This document shows positions 1 to 9,854 of a DNA stretch of 64,000 nt, piece after piece; positions within the stretch are counted from its first letter, which is position 1, and every line of letters starts with the position of its first letter. The notes under the pieces were generated by a model. The model was not told the DNA's origin and did not search any database. It was given only the letters and a program-made list of their open reading frames with translations. A program made the position numbers and the translations under genes. Origin of the DNA: Nocardia grenadensis NBRC 108939. GTDB taxonomy: Bacteria > Actinomycetota > Actinomycetes > Mycobacteriales > Mycobacteriaceae. The stretch is from the NCBI RefSeq assembly GCF_001613445.1, contig NZ_BDCJ01000003.1, positions 555,645 to 619,644 on the forward strand. Direction: 5' to 3'.

Positions 1-1
1 G

Positions 2-3000
2 CTCCGGTGGCGGCACCGCCGCGGTGCCACCGGCACCGGCACACTGCTCACCCTGGAGAGCCACGGCCGCCACGACACCGTGCTCCCCGGGGCCGACCTC
101 ACCCGCACTGTCGGATGGTTCACCACCACCTATCCGGTGTCACTCGACCTGTCCGGGATCGATATCGGCGACGCGTTCGCCGCCGGCGCCGCCGCCGGAG
201 CGGCGATCAAATCGGTCAAAGAACAGCTGCGACAGGTGCCCCGCCACGGAACCGGCTTCGGGTTGCTGCGCTATCTCGACCCCGAAACCGCCCGCGTGCT
301 GCGCGCGCTGCCTGCCCCGCAGGTGAGTTTCAACTATCTCGGCCGGTTCGACACACTGCCCGCGGCGGTATCGCAGGCCGAGTGGATGCCGGCCGGCGCG
401 AGAGCCGCCGGCGGCGCACAGGATCCGGAAGCACCCGTGGCCGCCCTGCTGGGTATCAACGCGGCCACCACCGATGAGCCGGGCGGGCCGGCGCTCACCG
501 CGGCCTGGGAATACCCCACCGGCATTCTCGGCGAGGCCGAGGTCACCGAGCTCATGGAACTGTGGCGCGACGCGGTGACCGCGCTGGCCACGCACGCGGC
601 CCGCCCCGGCAGCGGTGGCCCCACCCCGTCGGATATCGATCTGCTCGACCTGGACCAGGCCGCGATCGACCGGCTCACGGCCCGGCATCCGGGGCTGGAC
701 GATATCTGGCCACCCACTCCGCTGCAGTCCGGACTGCTGTTCCACGCCCAGCTGGCGGCCGGCGACCTCGACGCCTATGTGGTGCAGCTCTGCCTGGAAC
801 TCGGCGGCACCATCGATGTGGACCGGCTCCGACGCGCCGTGCGGGTTCTTCTCGGGCGGCACCCGAACCTGCGAACCTCTTTCGACCGTGACGGTGCCGG
901 GAGACCGATCCAGGTGGTGCACCGGCACGTCGACGTCCCGTTCGGCCGGATCGGACTGCCGGGCCGGGACGCGGCGGCGACCGAGCTCGAACGAATCATG
1001 GCGGCCGACCGCCGCGCCGGTTTCGACCCGACCGTCGCACCGCTGCTGCGGATGACGCTGATCGACCTGGCGCCGCAGCGGTACCGGCTGCTGGTGAGCA
1101 TGCACCACCTCCTGATCGACGGCTGGTCGACGCCCCTGCTCATCCGGGAACTACTGCAGCTCTACGTCGGCGACGGCGACCCCGCCCTGCTGCCGCCCCC
1201 GGTACGCCCCTACCGCGACTATCTGAGCTGGTTGCGGGACCAGGACCGGGACGCCGCGGACGCCGCGTGGGCCCGGGCGTTCGACGGCGCGGCCGAGCCG
1301 ACGCTGCTGGCACCCGCCGACCGCGGCCGCCGGCAGCGGGCCACCGGGCGCGAGGTCCACCGGCAGTTGAGCGAGGATCGCACCGCGGCGCTGGTCGCGG
1401 TGGCCCGGCAGCAGGAGATCACGCTCAACACCATCGTCCAGGCCGCCTGGGCCATAGTGCTCACGGCCGAGACCGGCCGTGCGGATGTGGTGTTCGGCGC
1501 CACCGTTTCCGGCCGGCCCCCACAGCTCGCGGGCATCGAATCGATGGTCGGGCTGTTCGTCGACACGGTGCCGGTCCGGGTACGGCTCGCCCCCGCGGAC
1601 ACCCTGGCCCGGCTGCTCCGGCGTATCCGGGACGAACAGACCGCGCTGCTGGACCACCATCACCTCGGGCTGGCGCGAATCCAGAATGTGGCGGGCCGCG
1701 GCGCGATCTTCGACACCGTGACCGTCTTCGAGTCCTACCCGATCGATCGGACCGGTTTGTCCGAGGCCGCCGATATCGCGGGGCTGCGTGTCCTGGATAT
1801 CCACGGACGCGACGCCGCGCACTATCCACTCGGGCTGATCGTCGAACACGGCACCCGGCTGCGCCTCGGCTTCGCATACCTGCCCGAACTCTTCACCCCG
1901 GAGCGGATCGAAACGCTCGCCGATCGGGTCCTGCGGGTGCTCGACGCCGTCGCCGAACGTGTCGACCTCCCGGTCACCCGGCTCCGGCTACTGTCACCCG
2001 ACGAGCAGGCCGCCCTGGTACCGGTCCGGGGCCGCACCGGTACGGCGCCGACGGTGTTACCGCAGGTGCTGATGTCGGCGACGGCACCCGGCGCCGACGC
2101 GGTGGCCGGCGACGGCGTACACCTGACCTACCGCGAACTCGACGAGCTCTCCAACCGCTGGGCGCGGGTAATGCTGGATGCCGGGGTCGGGCCGGAGTCC
2201 TTTGTGGCGCTGGTGCTACCGCGGTCGGTCGACGCCGTCGTCGCCGTATGGGCGGTCGCGAAAACCGGTGCCGCGTTCGTACAACTCGACCCGGCGGATC
2301 CGGACGAGCGCCTCGCGCGCACGCTGACCGATGCCGGCGCCGCCCTCGGTCTTGCCTCGGCGGACGTCCGGCACCGGCTGCCGGACACGATCCCCTGGCT
2401 CACCCCTGGCAGCCCGGCCTTCGCGAGGGCCGTCGCCGCGGCGGCACCCGCCCCGATCACCGATGCCGAGCGCACGACCGCGCTCCGCCCGGAGCATCCG
2501 GCCTATCTCATCTACACCTCGGGCTCCACCGGCACCCCGAAAGGCGTGGTGGTCACCCATGCCGGGATCGCGAATCTGGCCGCCGAAGCACGGGATCGGT
2601 TCGGTCTCACCCCCGCGTCCCGGATACTGGCCGCCGCCGCCCCCGGCTTCGACGTCTCCATTCTGGAATGGCTCGGCGCCGCGTCCGCCGGAGCCACCGC
2701 CGTCCTCGCCCCCGCCCGCGTGGTCGCCGGCGCCGAACTGGCCGCGGCGATCGATGCCGGACACATCACCCATGCGGCGCTCACGCCGACCGTGCTGGCC
2801 TCGCTGGATCCGGGCGCACTCGGCACGCTCGAGACCCTGGTGCTCGGCGGCGAGACGTGTCCACCCGAGCTGGCGGCCCGATGGACGACGGACCACACAG
2901 TGATCAACACCTACGGCGCCACCGAGACCACGATCATGAGCTGCGCCGCCGCACCGCTGCGCACCGTGCCGGACGGCCCGCTCCTCATCGGCGGCCCGGT

Positions 3001-4636
3001 ACGGGGTTTCACCGCCGTGGTGCTCGACAGCGGCCTGTGTCCTGTCCCGCCCGGAGCGGTCGGCGAACTGTACCTGTCCGGACCGGGTCTCGCCCGGTGT
3101 TACCACCGGCGCCCCGCCACCACCGCGGCCGCGTTCGTGCCGGATCCATACGGACCGCCCGGCACCCGGATGTACCGGACCGGCGATCTGGTCGCCTGGA
3201 ACGCCGACCGCTCGCTCCGCTACGCGGGTCGCAGCGACCGGCAGCTCGAGGTCGCGGGCAATCGTGTCGAACCCGGTGAGGTCGAAGCCGCCCTGCGCAG
3301 CGGCACGGATATCGCCCAGGCCGCCGTCACGGTCCACAACCGCGGTGACGGTACCGGCAGGCTCGTCGGATACGTCGTCCCCGCCCCCGGCACCACCCCC
3401 GATATCCCGGCGCTGACCACCCACCTCGCGACACGGCTGCCCACCCAGATGATCCCGTCCGCCGTCATCGCCCTCGACCGGCTACCGCTCACCGCCACCG
3501 GCAAACTGGACTACCGGGCACTCCCCGCACCCGACCGGCCGTCCGCGGTGTACCGGCCGCCGTCCACACCGCTCGAGGTCACCGTGTGCGATGCCTTCGC
3601 CGGCATCCTCGAACTGGAACGGGCCGGTGCCGACGACAACTTCTTCGATCTCGGTGGCAACTCACTGGACGCGGCAAGGTTGGCGGCACGGCTGGGTGAG
3701 ACGACCGGCACCGGGGTGCCGCTCCACTGGGTGTTCACCGATCCGACTCCGCAGTCGCTGGCCCACCACATCGAGTTCCGTCACCTCGGTGACGACGAAC
3801 CGGCACCCGAGGACGCGCTGGCGGTGCTGCTCCCCCTGCGCGGCACCGGGCACGGGCCGCCGCTGTTCTGTGTCCACCCGGCCATCGGTCTGGCCTGGGG
3901 GTTCAGCGGACTGGTGCGCTACCTCGACGCCGACCGCCCCGTCCACGGGCTGCAATCACCCGCGCTCACCGAACCCGATACGCAATTCGCCACCCTGGAC
4001 GAGCTCGCGGACCGCTATGTCCGGGAGATCAGGGCGGTACAGCCACACGGTCCGTATCATCTGCTCGGCTACTCGCTCGGCGGCACCATCGCCCATGCGA
4101 TCGCCGTCCGATTGCGCCGGGACGGCGAGCCGGTGGCGACGCTGGCCATGATGGACACCCGCGTCGTCACCGCGGACAGCGTCCGCGCGCCCACACCCAC
4201 CATCGGAGAAATGCTGACCGAGGCCGGTGCCGCCGACCCGGACTCCGCCGAACTCACCATGGCGGCCGCGGCCGAACTACTACACCGGCAGGGGGGACTC
4301 GGCACCCTCCTGACCGCCGAACACCTCACGCGACTGCACCGCGACTACACCCGGCTGGTCGATCTGACCTGGCACCACCGGCCCGGGCTCTTCGACGGTG
4401 ACCTGATCTATTTCAGCGCCGCCCCGGAGGGCACGGACGACGGCGCCACCCCGGCTCGCGCCTGGGCCGACCACATCACCGGCCGGATCACCGAGCACCG
4501 GGTCCCCGTCCGGCACGAACAGATGACCGCGCCCGACGCACTCCGCGCAATCGGGCTCGCCCTCACCCAGCACCTCCACTCCGTCCGGACCACCTCGTCG
4601 CCCGGCCCCGACTCCAGCAAGGACACCGAATCATGA
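2..4636 (+). CDS. Nonribosomal peptide synthetase, terminal part (E-C-A-PCP-TE), 5' truncated by window edge
   Basis: The frame is open from the first bases, so the gene starts outside the window. It opens inside an epimerization domain (RTVGWFT at about nt 107, NYLGRFD at about 331). A condensation domain follows with HHLLIDG (about 1101-1121), so it should accept a D-configured upstream residue. The adenylation domain has YTSGSTGTPKG (about 2510), NTYGATETT (about 2906), YRTGDL (about 3173) and the catalytic Lys in TATGKLDY (about 3490). The carrier domain has DNFFDLGGNSLD (about 3635) with the phosphopantetheine Ser. A type I thioesterase closes the protein, with GYSLGG (about 4066) and a C-terminal His near 4512. 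By hand alignment to GrsA the specificity code reads roughly D-V-L-A-V-G-T-I-M-K; I do not assign a substrate. It is the last module and should release the peptide by hydrolysis or cyclisation. Confidence 0.95.
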   Translation, partial: LRWRHRRGATGTGTLLTLESHGRHDTVLPGADLTRTVGWFTTTYPVSLDLSGIDIGDAFAAGAAAGAAIKSVKEQLRQVPRHGTGFGLLRYLDPETARVLRALPAPQVSFNYLGRFDTLPAAVSQAEWMPAGARAAGGAQDPEAPVAALLGINAATTDEPGGPALTAAWEYPTGILGEAEVTELMELWRDAVTALATHAARPGSGGPTPSDIDLLDLDQAAIDRLTARHPGLDDIWPPTPLQSGLLFHAQLAAGDLDAYVVQLCLELGGTIDVDRLRRAVRVLLGRHPNLRTSFDRDGAGRPIQVVHRHVDVPFGRIGLPGRDAAATELERIMAADRRAGFDPTVAPLLRMTLIDLAPQRYRLLVSMHHLLIDGWSTPLLIRELLQLYVGDGDPALLPPPVRPYRDYLSWLRDQDRDAADAAWARAFDGAAEPTLLAPADRGRRQRATGREVHRQLSEDRTAALVAVARQQEITLNTIVQAAWAIVLTAETGRADVVFGATVSGRPPQLAGIESMVGLFVDTVPVRVRLAPADTLARLLRRIRDEQTALLDHHHLGLARIQNVAGRGAIFDTVTVFESYPIDRTGLSEAADIAGLRVLDIHGRDAAHYPLGLIVEHGTRLRLGFAYLPELFTPERIETLADRVLRVLDAVAERVDLPVTRLRLLSPDEQAALVPVRGRTGTAPTVLPQVLMSATAPGADAVAGDGVHLTYRELDELSNRWARVMLDAGVGPESFVALVLPRSVDAVVAVWAVAKTGAAFVQLDPADPDERLARTLTDAGAALGLASADVRHRLPDTIPWLTPGSPAFARAVAAAAPAPITDAERTTALRPEHPAYLIYTSGSTGTPKGVVVTHAGIANLAAEARDRFGLTPASRILAAAAPGFDVSILEWLGAASAGATAVLAPARVVAGAELAAAIDAGHITHAALTPTVLASLDPGALGTLETLVLGGETCPPELAARWTTDHTVINTYGATETTIMSCAAAPLRTVPDGPLLIGGPVRGFTAVVLDSGLCPVPPGAVGELYLSGPGLARCYHRRPATTAAAFVPDPYGPPGTRMYRTGDLVAWNADRSLRYAGRSDRQLEVAGNRVEPGEVEAALRSGTDIAQAAVTVHNRGDGTGRLVGYVVPAPGTTPDIPALTTHLATRLPTQMIPSAVIALDRLPLTATGKLDYRALPAPDRPSAVYRPPSTPLEVTVCDAFAGILELERAGADDNFFDLGGNSLDAARLAARLGETTGTGVPLHWVFTDPTPQSLAHHIEFRHLGDDEPAPEDALAVLLPLRGTGHGPPLFCVHPAIGLAWGFSGLVRYLDADRPVHGLQSPALTEPDTQFATLDELADRYVREIRAVQPHGPYHLLGYSLGGTIAHAIAVRLRRDGEPVATLAMMDTRVVTADSVRAPTPTIGEMLTEAGAADPDSAELTMAAAAELLHRQGGLGTLLTAEHLTRLHRDYTRLVDLTWHHRPGLFDGDLIYFSAAPEGTDDGATPARAWADHITGRITEHRVPVRHEQMTAPDALRAIGLALTQHLHSVRTTSSPGPDSSKDTES

Positions 4637-5355
4637 CCACCGACCGAGTCATAGGTAGACGCTCCGGAATCGAACCTGCCAGCCTGTTCGCGCCCGATCC
4701 GGTGAGTGCCGCCCTCGAGCACCCCCGCACCTCCGAACTCCGGCGATGGACTCTGGAATATCTGTGCCGACCGCATCCGGATCTCGGCCGCCACGGTCCC
4801 GTCTGTCCGTATATGAGCCACGCCGTCGAGCGCCGGTTCCTGTGGGCGGCGTTCTTCGACGGTCCCGGGATCGGTATCGAGCGTATCGCCGCCATTGTCG
4901 ACGATCTCTACGAACTGTTCCCCATTCTGCAACCCACCGAAGAGCCCGATGCCCGTTTCAAAGCCGTCCTCGCGGTCTTCCCCGATCTCACCGACTACAG
5001 CGGTATCGAAGCCGTCCAGCGCGATCAGAAGACCCGTTTCGTCCACGACGGACTGATGCTCGGGCAGTTCTATCCGGGCTGCACTGTCGCCGGACTGCAC
5101 AACCCGGACTTCCCGGCTCTCGATTCACCACTCCCCCTGCTCGCCGTGCGGCGTATGGTGGCCACCGATTTCCTGTTCCTCGACACCAGCCACGAGTGGA
5201 TCGATATCTACCTCCGGATCTTCGCCCCGGCCATTCCCGAGTTCATCACCTCGGCCATGGCCGATCGGCTTGTGCACGAACCCGCTGTCCCGGCGAACGA
5301 TCCGGCGGCGTCGAAACCGGTGGGTGTGCACGGCGGTGCACCGCGGCCCCCGTGA
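4633..5355 (+). CDS. Hypothetical protein coupled to the NRPS (DUF6875-like)
   Basis: This 240-residue soluble protein starts with ATG overlapping the NRPS stop (ATGA), so the two are translationally coupled. It contains the segments RPHPDLGR-GPVCPYM and QFYPGC with spaced Cys residues, and later LLAVRRMVATDFLFL. I associate this pattern with the uncharacterised DUF6875 proteins that sit beside biosynthetic genes, from memory and without a search. No catalytic motif, signal peptide or membrane segment is visible. The last 25 or so residues are Pro/Ala/Gly-rich and probably disordered. Its position suggests a role in making or tailoring the peptide, but the activity is unknown. Confidence 0.7.
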   Translation: MTTDRVIGRRSGIEPASLFAPDPVSAALEHPRTSELRRWTLEYLCRPHPDLGRHGPVCPYMSHAVERRFLWAAFFDGPGIGIERIAAIVDDLYELFPILQPTEEPDARFKAVLAVFPDLTDYSGIEAVQRDQKTRFVHDGLMLGQFYPGCTVAGLHNPDFPALDSPLPLLAVRRMVATDFLFLDTSHEWIDIYLRIFAPAIPEFITSAMADRLVHEPAVPANDPAASKPVGVHGGAPRPP

Positions 5356-5390
5356 TCACCGGCAGCGCCCGGGCGGCCGGCCGACCCGGC

Positions 5391-6296
5391 CTACGTCGCC
5401 CGGTCCGGATTCCGCACCGCGGCCAGGTACCGCGGTCGTTCCCAGTGCTGTTCGAGTTCTTCGGGGAGTTCCGGAAGAACCAGTCCATAGGTGGCGGCCA
5501 ATTCGGCGGGTGCCGCGGCCTGCACCGACCAGCCGTGCCCGCTCAGCCACTCCTCCGGATCCGTTCGGTCGTCGGTGTAGAACAGTTCGGCCGGGTCGAT
5601 ACCGCCGAACGGGTTCTTGTCCAAGTACTTCGTTTCGATCTTGGCGAAACTACCGCTCGCCACCCCGTCCGGGATGCTCTCCACCGCGACCCGGCTGCCC
5701 ACCGGGCTCAGACCACCGATACGCGTGAACAGGGCGTCCTGCGCCGCCCCGGGCAGGTACGGCAGCAGCCCTTCGGCAGACCATGCCGTGGCCGCGGCCG
5801 GATCCGCTCCGGCCACCGCCAGCGCGGCCGGCCAGTCGGACCGCAGATCCACGGCCACCGGGCGCCGTTCGGCGCGCGGGGTCGCCCCGTGTTCGGCCAG
5901 CACCCGGTTCTTGAACTCGAGCACATCGGGTTGGTCGATCTCGTAGACCACTGTCCCCGCCGGCCAGTCGAGCCGATACGCGCGCGCGTCCAATCCGGCG
6001 GCCAATATCACCACCTGGGCGATTCCGTCCGCCGCGGCCGACAGAAAGAAATCATCGAAGAATTTGGTCCGCAGCCCCATGAATCCCGGTACGAGCGGAG
6101 TGCCCGCAAGGGTCGGCGGATCGGCCAGTATGTCCAGAAAATGCGGCTCACCGGCGGCGCGCACGAACAGCTCCGCGTACTCGTCGCGGATCAGCGGCTC
6201 CGGCAGAGCGGTTTCCAGCGCTCGGAAAGTCGCCACCCCCAGTGCGGTGAGTCCGACACCGGTGACGATATCCCAGACATCTCCTTCGGTTCGCAC
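5391..6296 (-). CDS. Class I SAM-dependent methyltransferase (TIGR00027 / LCM-like family)
   Basis: The protein has 301 residues if it starts at the GTG at 6296, which has GGGAGG seven bases upstream; the open frame runs further 5' but without family-like sequence. The N-terminus reads VWDIVTGVGLTALGVA followed by RALE, typical of the large actinobacterial methyltransferase family named for a leucine carboxyl methyltransferase-like fold. The SAM-binding core is LAAGLDARAYRLDW, with an acidic ribose-binding segment in YEIDQPDVLEFK. The family has many paralogues in Mycobacterium and Nocardia and the substrate is usually unknown. It converges on the NRPS operon with a 35-base gap and is probably not part of it. 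Confidence 0.9.
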   Translation of the reverse strand: MRTEGDVWDIVTGVGLTALGVATFRALETALPEPLIRDEYAELFVRAAGEPHFLDILADPPTLAGTPLVPGFMGLRTKFFDDFFLSAAADGIAQVVILAAGLDARAYRLDWPAGTVVYEIDQPDVLEFKNRVLAEHGATPRAERRPVAVDLRSDWPAALAVAGADPAAATAWSAEGLLPYLPGAAQDALFTRIGGLSPVGSRVAVESIPDGVASGSFAKIETKYLDKNPFGGIDPAELFYTDDRTDPEEWLSGHGWSVQAAAPAELAATYGLVLPELPEELEQHWERPRYLAAVRNPDRAT

Positions 6297-6556
6297 GACG
6301 GAACCTCCCGATCGGTGGATACGGACAAGATGATCAGACACGAAAACTGCACACTGTTTCTGCCGAAGCCCCGAAAAGAAAGGCGAGCCGAGGGGCCGGT
6401 CACCGACGATTCTACGTCCGGAAAGGGCGGTCGCGCGGTCCGAACAGGTAATACGGCGGCACAGCCCCCGGTGTCCCACGACCGGACAACACCGCGTGTT
6501 TCGTGAAGCGCCGGCCCGGCCCCCATGTCCCGACTCCTACCGCGGCAGGGCCGGCA

Positions 6557-7972
6557 TCAGTGTTCCCGGTGGCGCGGCACGAATTCCAGGGCGAGCAGCG
6601 CCGCGGCTGCCACCACTATCTCCCGGCGGCGGATCAAGACATATCGTTGCTCGGACAGGGCATGGAATTTGCACAGAAACCGGTAGAGCGATTCCAGCCG
6701 TATCAGTGGATCGCCCAGATGTGCCAGCAGCCGGGCCACCCGGGCGCCGCGTGATGTGTTCCGCCGAGCGAACAACTCTGGAAAAGGCGCGAAGGCCAGG
6801 GCGATCCGGTGGATGCCGTGGCCCCGCGCATAGTCGACCAGATCGACGATCATGCGCTCGTTGACACCGTTGTACGCGTCTCGGCGGCGCCATGGGACAT
6901 CGAGACTGAGTTCTTTTCCTTTTCCGGAGATGCCGTAGCGCTGAAAGCCGACCGCCCGCCCGTCCATGCCGTCGGCGATGACGACAAGCATGTTCGGATG
7001 ACGGCCGTCGAGCAGATGATCGAGAATCATCGAGAAGCCGCGGACCTGCCTGCCCCGCCTCCATTGGTCGACAATGGCGAGCAGTTCGGCCCGCCGCGCC
7101 GCGGTCAGCGACGACTCGTAACGCACCTCGGTGCCGACGCCCGCGTTCACGGTGTGGTTCACCGCCTGACGCAGATTGCGAAACTTGCGGCCGCTCAGGT
7201 CGAATCGGTCGACGTCGATGACCACGTCGTTGCCGATCGGCACCGGGTACAGTCCGCGGTGCCGCCCGGCGCGCACCTGCCACAGCTCGGCCAGGCCCGG
7301 ACTCGCGCCCAGTACCGCGATCCGCCAGCCACGACCGGCGGCGAACTCGGAGAATGCCGAGATCAGGTCCGGGAACGCGGCGCGATCACCGACCGGGTCA
7401 CCGCCGACGACAGCCACACCGAAGCGGGTGCGATAGCCGATGGCCGCGGTGGATCGCCGATCGAAGAAGTACGCCTTGGCCGAGTGCATGGCGAACGGCG
7501 CGAGCGGGTCGCCTTCCGTGCGGCCGACCAGTTCGGCCACCCGATCGATCCGGTAGGGCTGCGACCCGGCCCGCTGCGGCAGCACCAGGACAAAGCCGGT
7601 TGCGGCGAGCAGGGCGAAGCCCACGCCGGGATGGTGGATGCGGTAGGCGATACTCGCGATGGCGAGCACCAGGACCGCGACCGTGATGTGCGGGTAGGTG
7701 ATCGGACGGCGCAGGTATACGCCGCGGGCCACCAGCAGCCCGGACAGCGCGAGCGCGGTCGCCCAGGAACGGGCGGCGCCGCCGCGGGAGGTGACCTCCG
7801 CTTCGTATACCAGGACCAGGGCGATCAGCAGGATCGCGATGACCGCCACCACCCGCGCCGCGGGGGTGGCGGGTGCGGTTATTCCGCGATCGAGGAGAGG
7901 TGCGCGGCCGCCGGACGCACCCACGGCATCGTCCCCGTGGTGGCGCTCCCCCTGCCATGACCGTTCTGCCAT
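6557..7972 (-). CDS. DUF2156 membrane protein (phosphatidylglycerol lysyltransferase C-terminal-like)
   Basis: The start at 7972 has GGGAG eight bases upstream; a longer frame begins at 8038. The product has 471 residues. After a short cytosolic leader there are several hydrophobic helices (about residues 30-125), then a soluble domain with KAYFFDRRSTAAIGYR, GDPVGD, GFSMILDHLLDGRHP and LSLDVPWRR. This is the acyltransferase-like domain found at the C-terminus of MprF/LysX-type enzymes and in stand-alone DUF2156 proteins, where aminoacyl-tRNA can be used to modify lipids. The tRNA-synthetase part of LysX is absent. The role is probably membrane lipid modification; the substrate is not determined. 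Confidence 0.85.
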   Translation of the reverse strand: MAERSWQGERHHGDDAVGASGGRAPLLDRGITAPATPAARVVAVIAILLIALVLVYEAEVTSRGGAARSWATALALSGLLVARGVYLRRPITYPHITVAVLVLAIASIAYRIHHPGVGFALLAATGFVLVLPQRAGSQPYRIDRVAELVGRTEGDPLAPFAMHSAKAYFFDRRSTAAIGYRTRFGVAVVGGDPVGDRAAFPDLISAFSEFAAGRGWRIAVLGASPGLAELWQVRAGRHRGLYPVPIGNDVVIDVDRFDLSGRKFRNLRQAVNHTVNAGVGTEVRYESSLTAARRAELLAIVDQWRRGRQVRGFSMILDHLLDGRHPNMLVVIADGMDGRAVGFQRYGISGKGKELSLDVPWRRRDAYNGVNERMIVDLVDYARGHGIHRIALAFAPFPELFARRNTSRGARVARLLAHLGDPLIRLESLYRFLCKFHALSEQRYVLIRRREIVVAAAALLALEFVPRHREH

Positions 7973-8648
7973 GGTAGTGCTCCCGCTGTTCGCGTACCCG
8001 CACCTGCGATATCCGTTTCGGCCGTCGGCCGACTGCAATTCTAGTCATTCGACTCGATCATCGACAGTCGTGGGCGGGCGCCGCCCCGGCGGATGGTGCC
8101 GATGCCCCGGTGTGCCAGTTGAATTACCGCGCCCCGCCCCCGGCGGTCCGCGCGCCGAGTTCACTGCGCCGGCGCTGCCGGTACTTCCGCGGGGTCTCCC
8201 GTCGCTTCGCGGGTCAGTATGCTGTTCCCGGCCCGGTGGCCGTGGCGCCTTCCGCCGGCAGGGCCGTCGTGACCATTGGATCTCCCACGGCGGGCAGCGA
8301 AATCGGCTTCCGCGGAATGTGGGGAGGGCGGCTGTTCGGGTGGTGGAAGCAGCGGCGGGAGGTGGGGCCACCACTCCGGGCGGGCCTGCACCACGTGTCG
8401 GACACCTCATGCCTTTGCGGATGACACGTCGGCCCTCTGTTCGTCGGCGTAGTGCAGATCTATGCTCCACATGTGGCCGTGGTCGGCATTGTCGAGCTGC
8501 TGCTGGTAGGGCCCGCGTTGCGCACGGAGCGCGAGCGCGGGCAGCCGCTGCCCACCGGCCCACCCCGCCGCATCGGCCTCTCCACATCTTCGCCACACGA
8601 CATCGCCCGCCGACCGATCCGCCGGCCCGCGACGGATGAGGTGCGGTG
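7973..8648. other. Intergenic stretch between divergent genes
   Basis: No convincing gene is seen in these roughly 680 bases. A 63-codon minus-strand frame (8407-8598) ends in a peptide with fairly natural composition (MWSIDLHYADEQ near its C-terminus), but it has no recognisable family. The region should hold promoters for the DUF2156 gene and for the AI-2E gene. Confidence 0.4.
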
Positions 8649-9809
8649 ATGAGCACGCCCGACGACGAGCCCGGACCGGACCGGGCGCCGGGGTCCGCCC
8701 CCGGCACCGATCCGATCGGCGAGGCCGAGCGCACCGCGGCCGCGCTGAGCAGCGGCTCGCAGCCGCGCGGCGGACTCGGCCCTCGATTCGACCGGAACTC
8801 CCCCTTCTTCGTCGGGATGACGGCGGCCGCCGGAGTGTTCACGACGATCATCGCCGTGGCGGCGCTGCGGGCGGTGGAATCCGTACTGGTGATGATCGGA
8901 GTCGCGTTCTTCCTGGCCCTCGGTCTCGAACCTGTCGTCCAGTGGGCGACCGCGCGCCGGGTACCGCGCTGGGCCGCGGTGACCGTGGTGTTCGTCGTCG
9001 GGGGCGCCGCGCTCGCCGGATTGGTGGCCGCGGCGGTCCCCCCACTGACCCAGCAGGCGTCGCAGTTCATCGACGCGGTCCCCCGGTATCTCGATCAGCT
9101 CACCGATCCCACGTCCTGGACCGGCCGGCTCAACGACCGGTTCGACCTGCAGAATCGATTGACGCAGGCGTGGAACGGCGCCGGATCGTCGGTGGTCGGG
9201 GAGATCGCCACGGCCGGGGAGGCAGTGTTCACCGCGTTGACCGATACCGTCATCGTCACGGTCCTGACCGTCTACTTCCTGGCCGGACTGCCTCGTTTGC
9301 GGGCCGCGCTGTACCGGTTCGTGCCCCATTCCCGCCGGCCGCGGGCGATCCTGCTGGGCGACGAGATCTTCGCCAAGGTCGGCGCCTATGTGGCCGGCAA
9401 TATTCTGATTTCGGTGATCGCGGGGGCGGCGACCTTTCTGTGGCTGGTCGCGTTCTCGGTGCCGTATGCGCTGCTGCTGGCCCTGTTCGTGGCAGTACTC
9501 GATCTGGTACCGGTGGTCGGGTCGACCATCGCCGGGATCGCGGTGGCGGCCGTGGCATTGACGGTATCGGTTCCGGTCTGTGTGACCACCGTCGTCTTCT
9601 TCGTCACCTTCCGCCTCGCGGAGGATTACCTGCTCGTTCCCAAGATCATCGGAAGGTCGGTGAAAGTCCCCGCGCTGAGCACTCTCCTCGCGGTCCTGCT
9701 GGGCGGGGCACTGCTCGGGCTGGTCGGCGCACTGGTGGCGATCCCCGTCGCGGCCGCCCTGCACCTGATCGCCCAGGAGGTACTCTTTCCACGCCTCGAC
9801 AAGGCGTGA
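8649..9809 (+). CDS. AI-2E family transporter (PerM/TqsA-like membrane protein)
   Basis: About 386 residues. ATG at 8649 is preferred over the GTG just before it because GAGG lies seven bases upstream of the ATG. A disordered, charged N-terminal tail (about 50 residues) precedes the first hydrophobic helices (NSPFFVGMTAAAGVF and following). The family signature is near the C-terminus: DLVPVVGSTIAGI, then the membrane segment ending in GRSVKVPALSTLLAVLLGGALLG. Members are multi-helix permease-like proteins implicated in autoinducer export, osmoadaptation or small-molecule efflux; the substrate here is unknown. It stands alone, with the next gene convergent. Confidence 0.92.
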   Translation: MSTPDDEPGPDRAPGSAPGTDPIGEAERTAAALSSGSQPRGGLGPRFDRNSPFFVGMTAAAGVFTTIIAVAALRAVESVLVMIGVAFFLALGLEPVVQWATARRVPRWAAVTVVFVVGGAALAGLVAAAVPPLTQQASQFIDAVPRYLDQLTDPTSWTGRLNDRFDLQNRLTQAWNGAGSSVVGEIATAGEAVFTALTDTVIVTVLTVYFLAGLPRLRAALYRFVPHSRRPRAILLGDEIFAKVGAYVAGNILISVIAGAATFLWLVAFSVPYALLLALFVAVLDLVPVVGSTIAGIAVAAVALTVSVPVCVTTVVFFVTFRLAEDYLLVPKIIGRSVKVPALSTLLAVLLGGALLGLVGALVAIPVAAALHLIAQEVLFPRLDKA

Positions 9810-9854
9810 CGCGCGGACCGCCGCTTCCTCGGCGACCGGGTCGAACCGGTGGAT

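Noticed and set aside
1267..3279. Long frame inside the NRPS in another reading frame
   Set aside because: Arg/Gly/Pro-rich shadow of the NRPS coding strand, with no domain motif.
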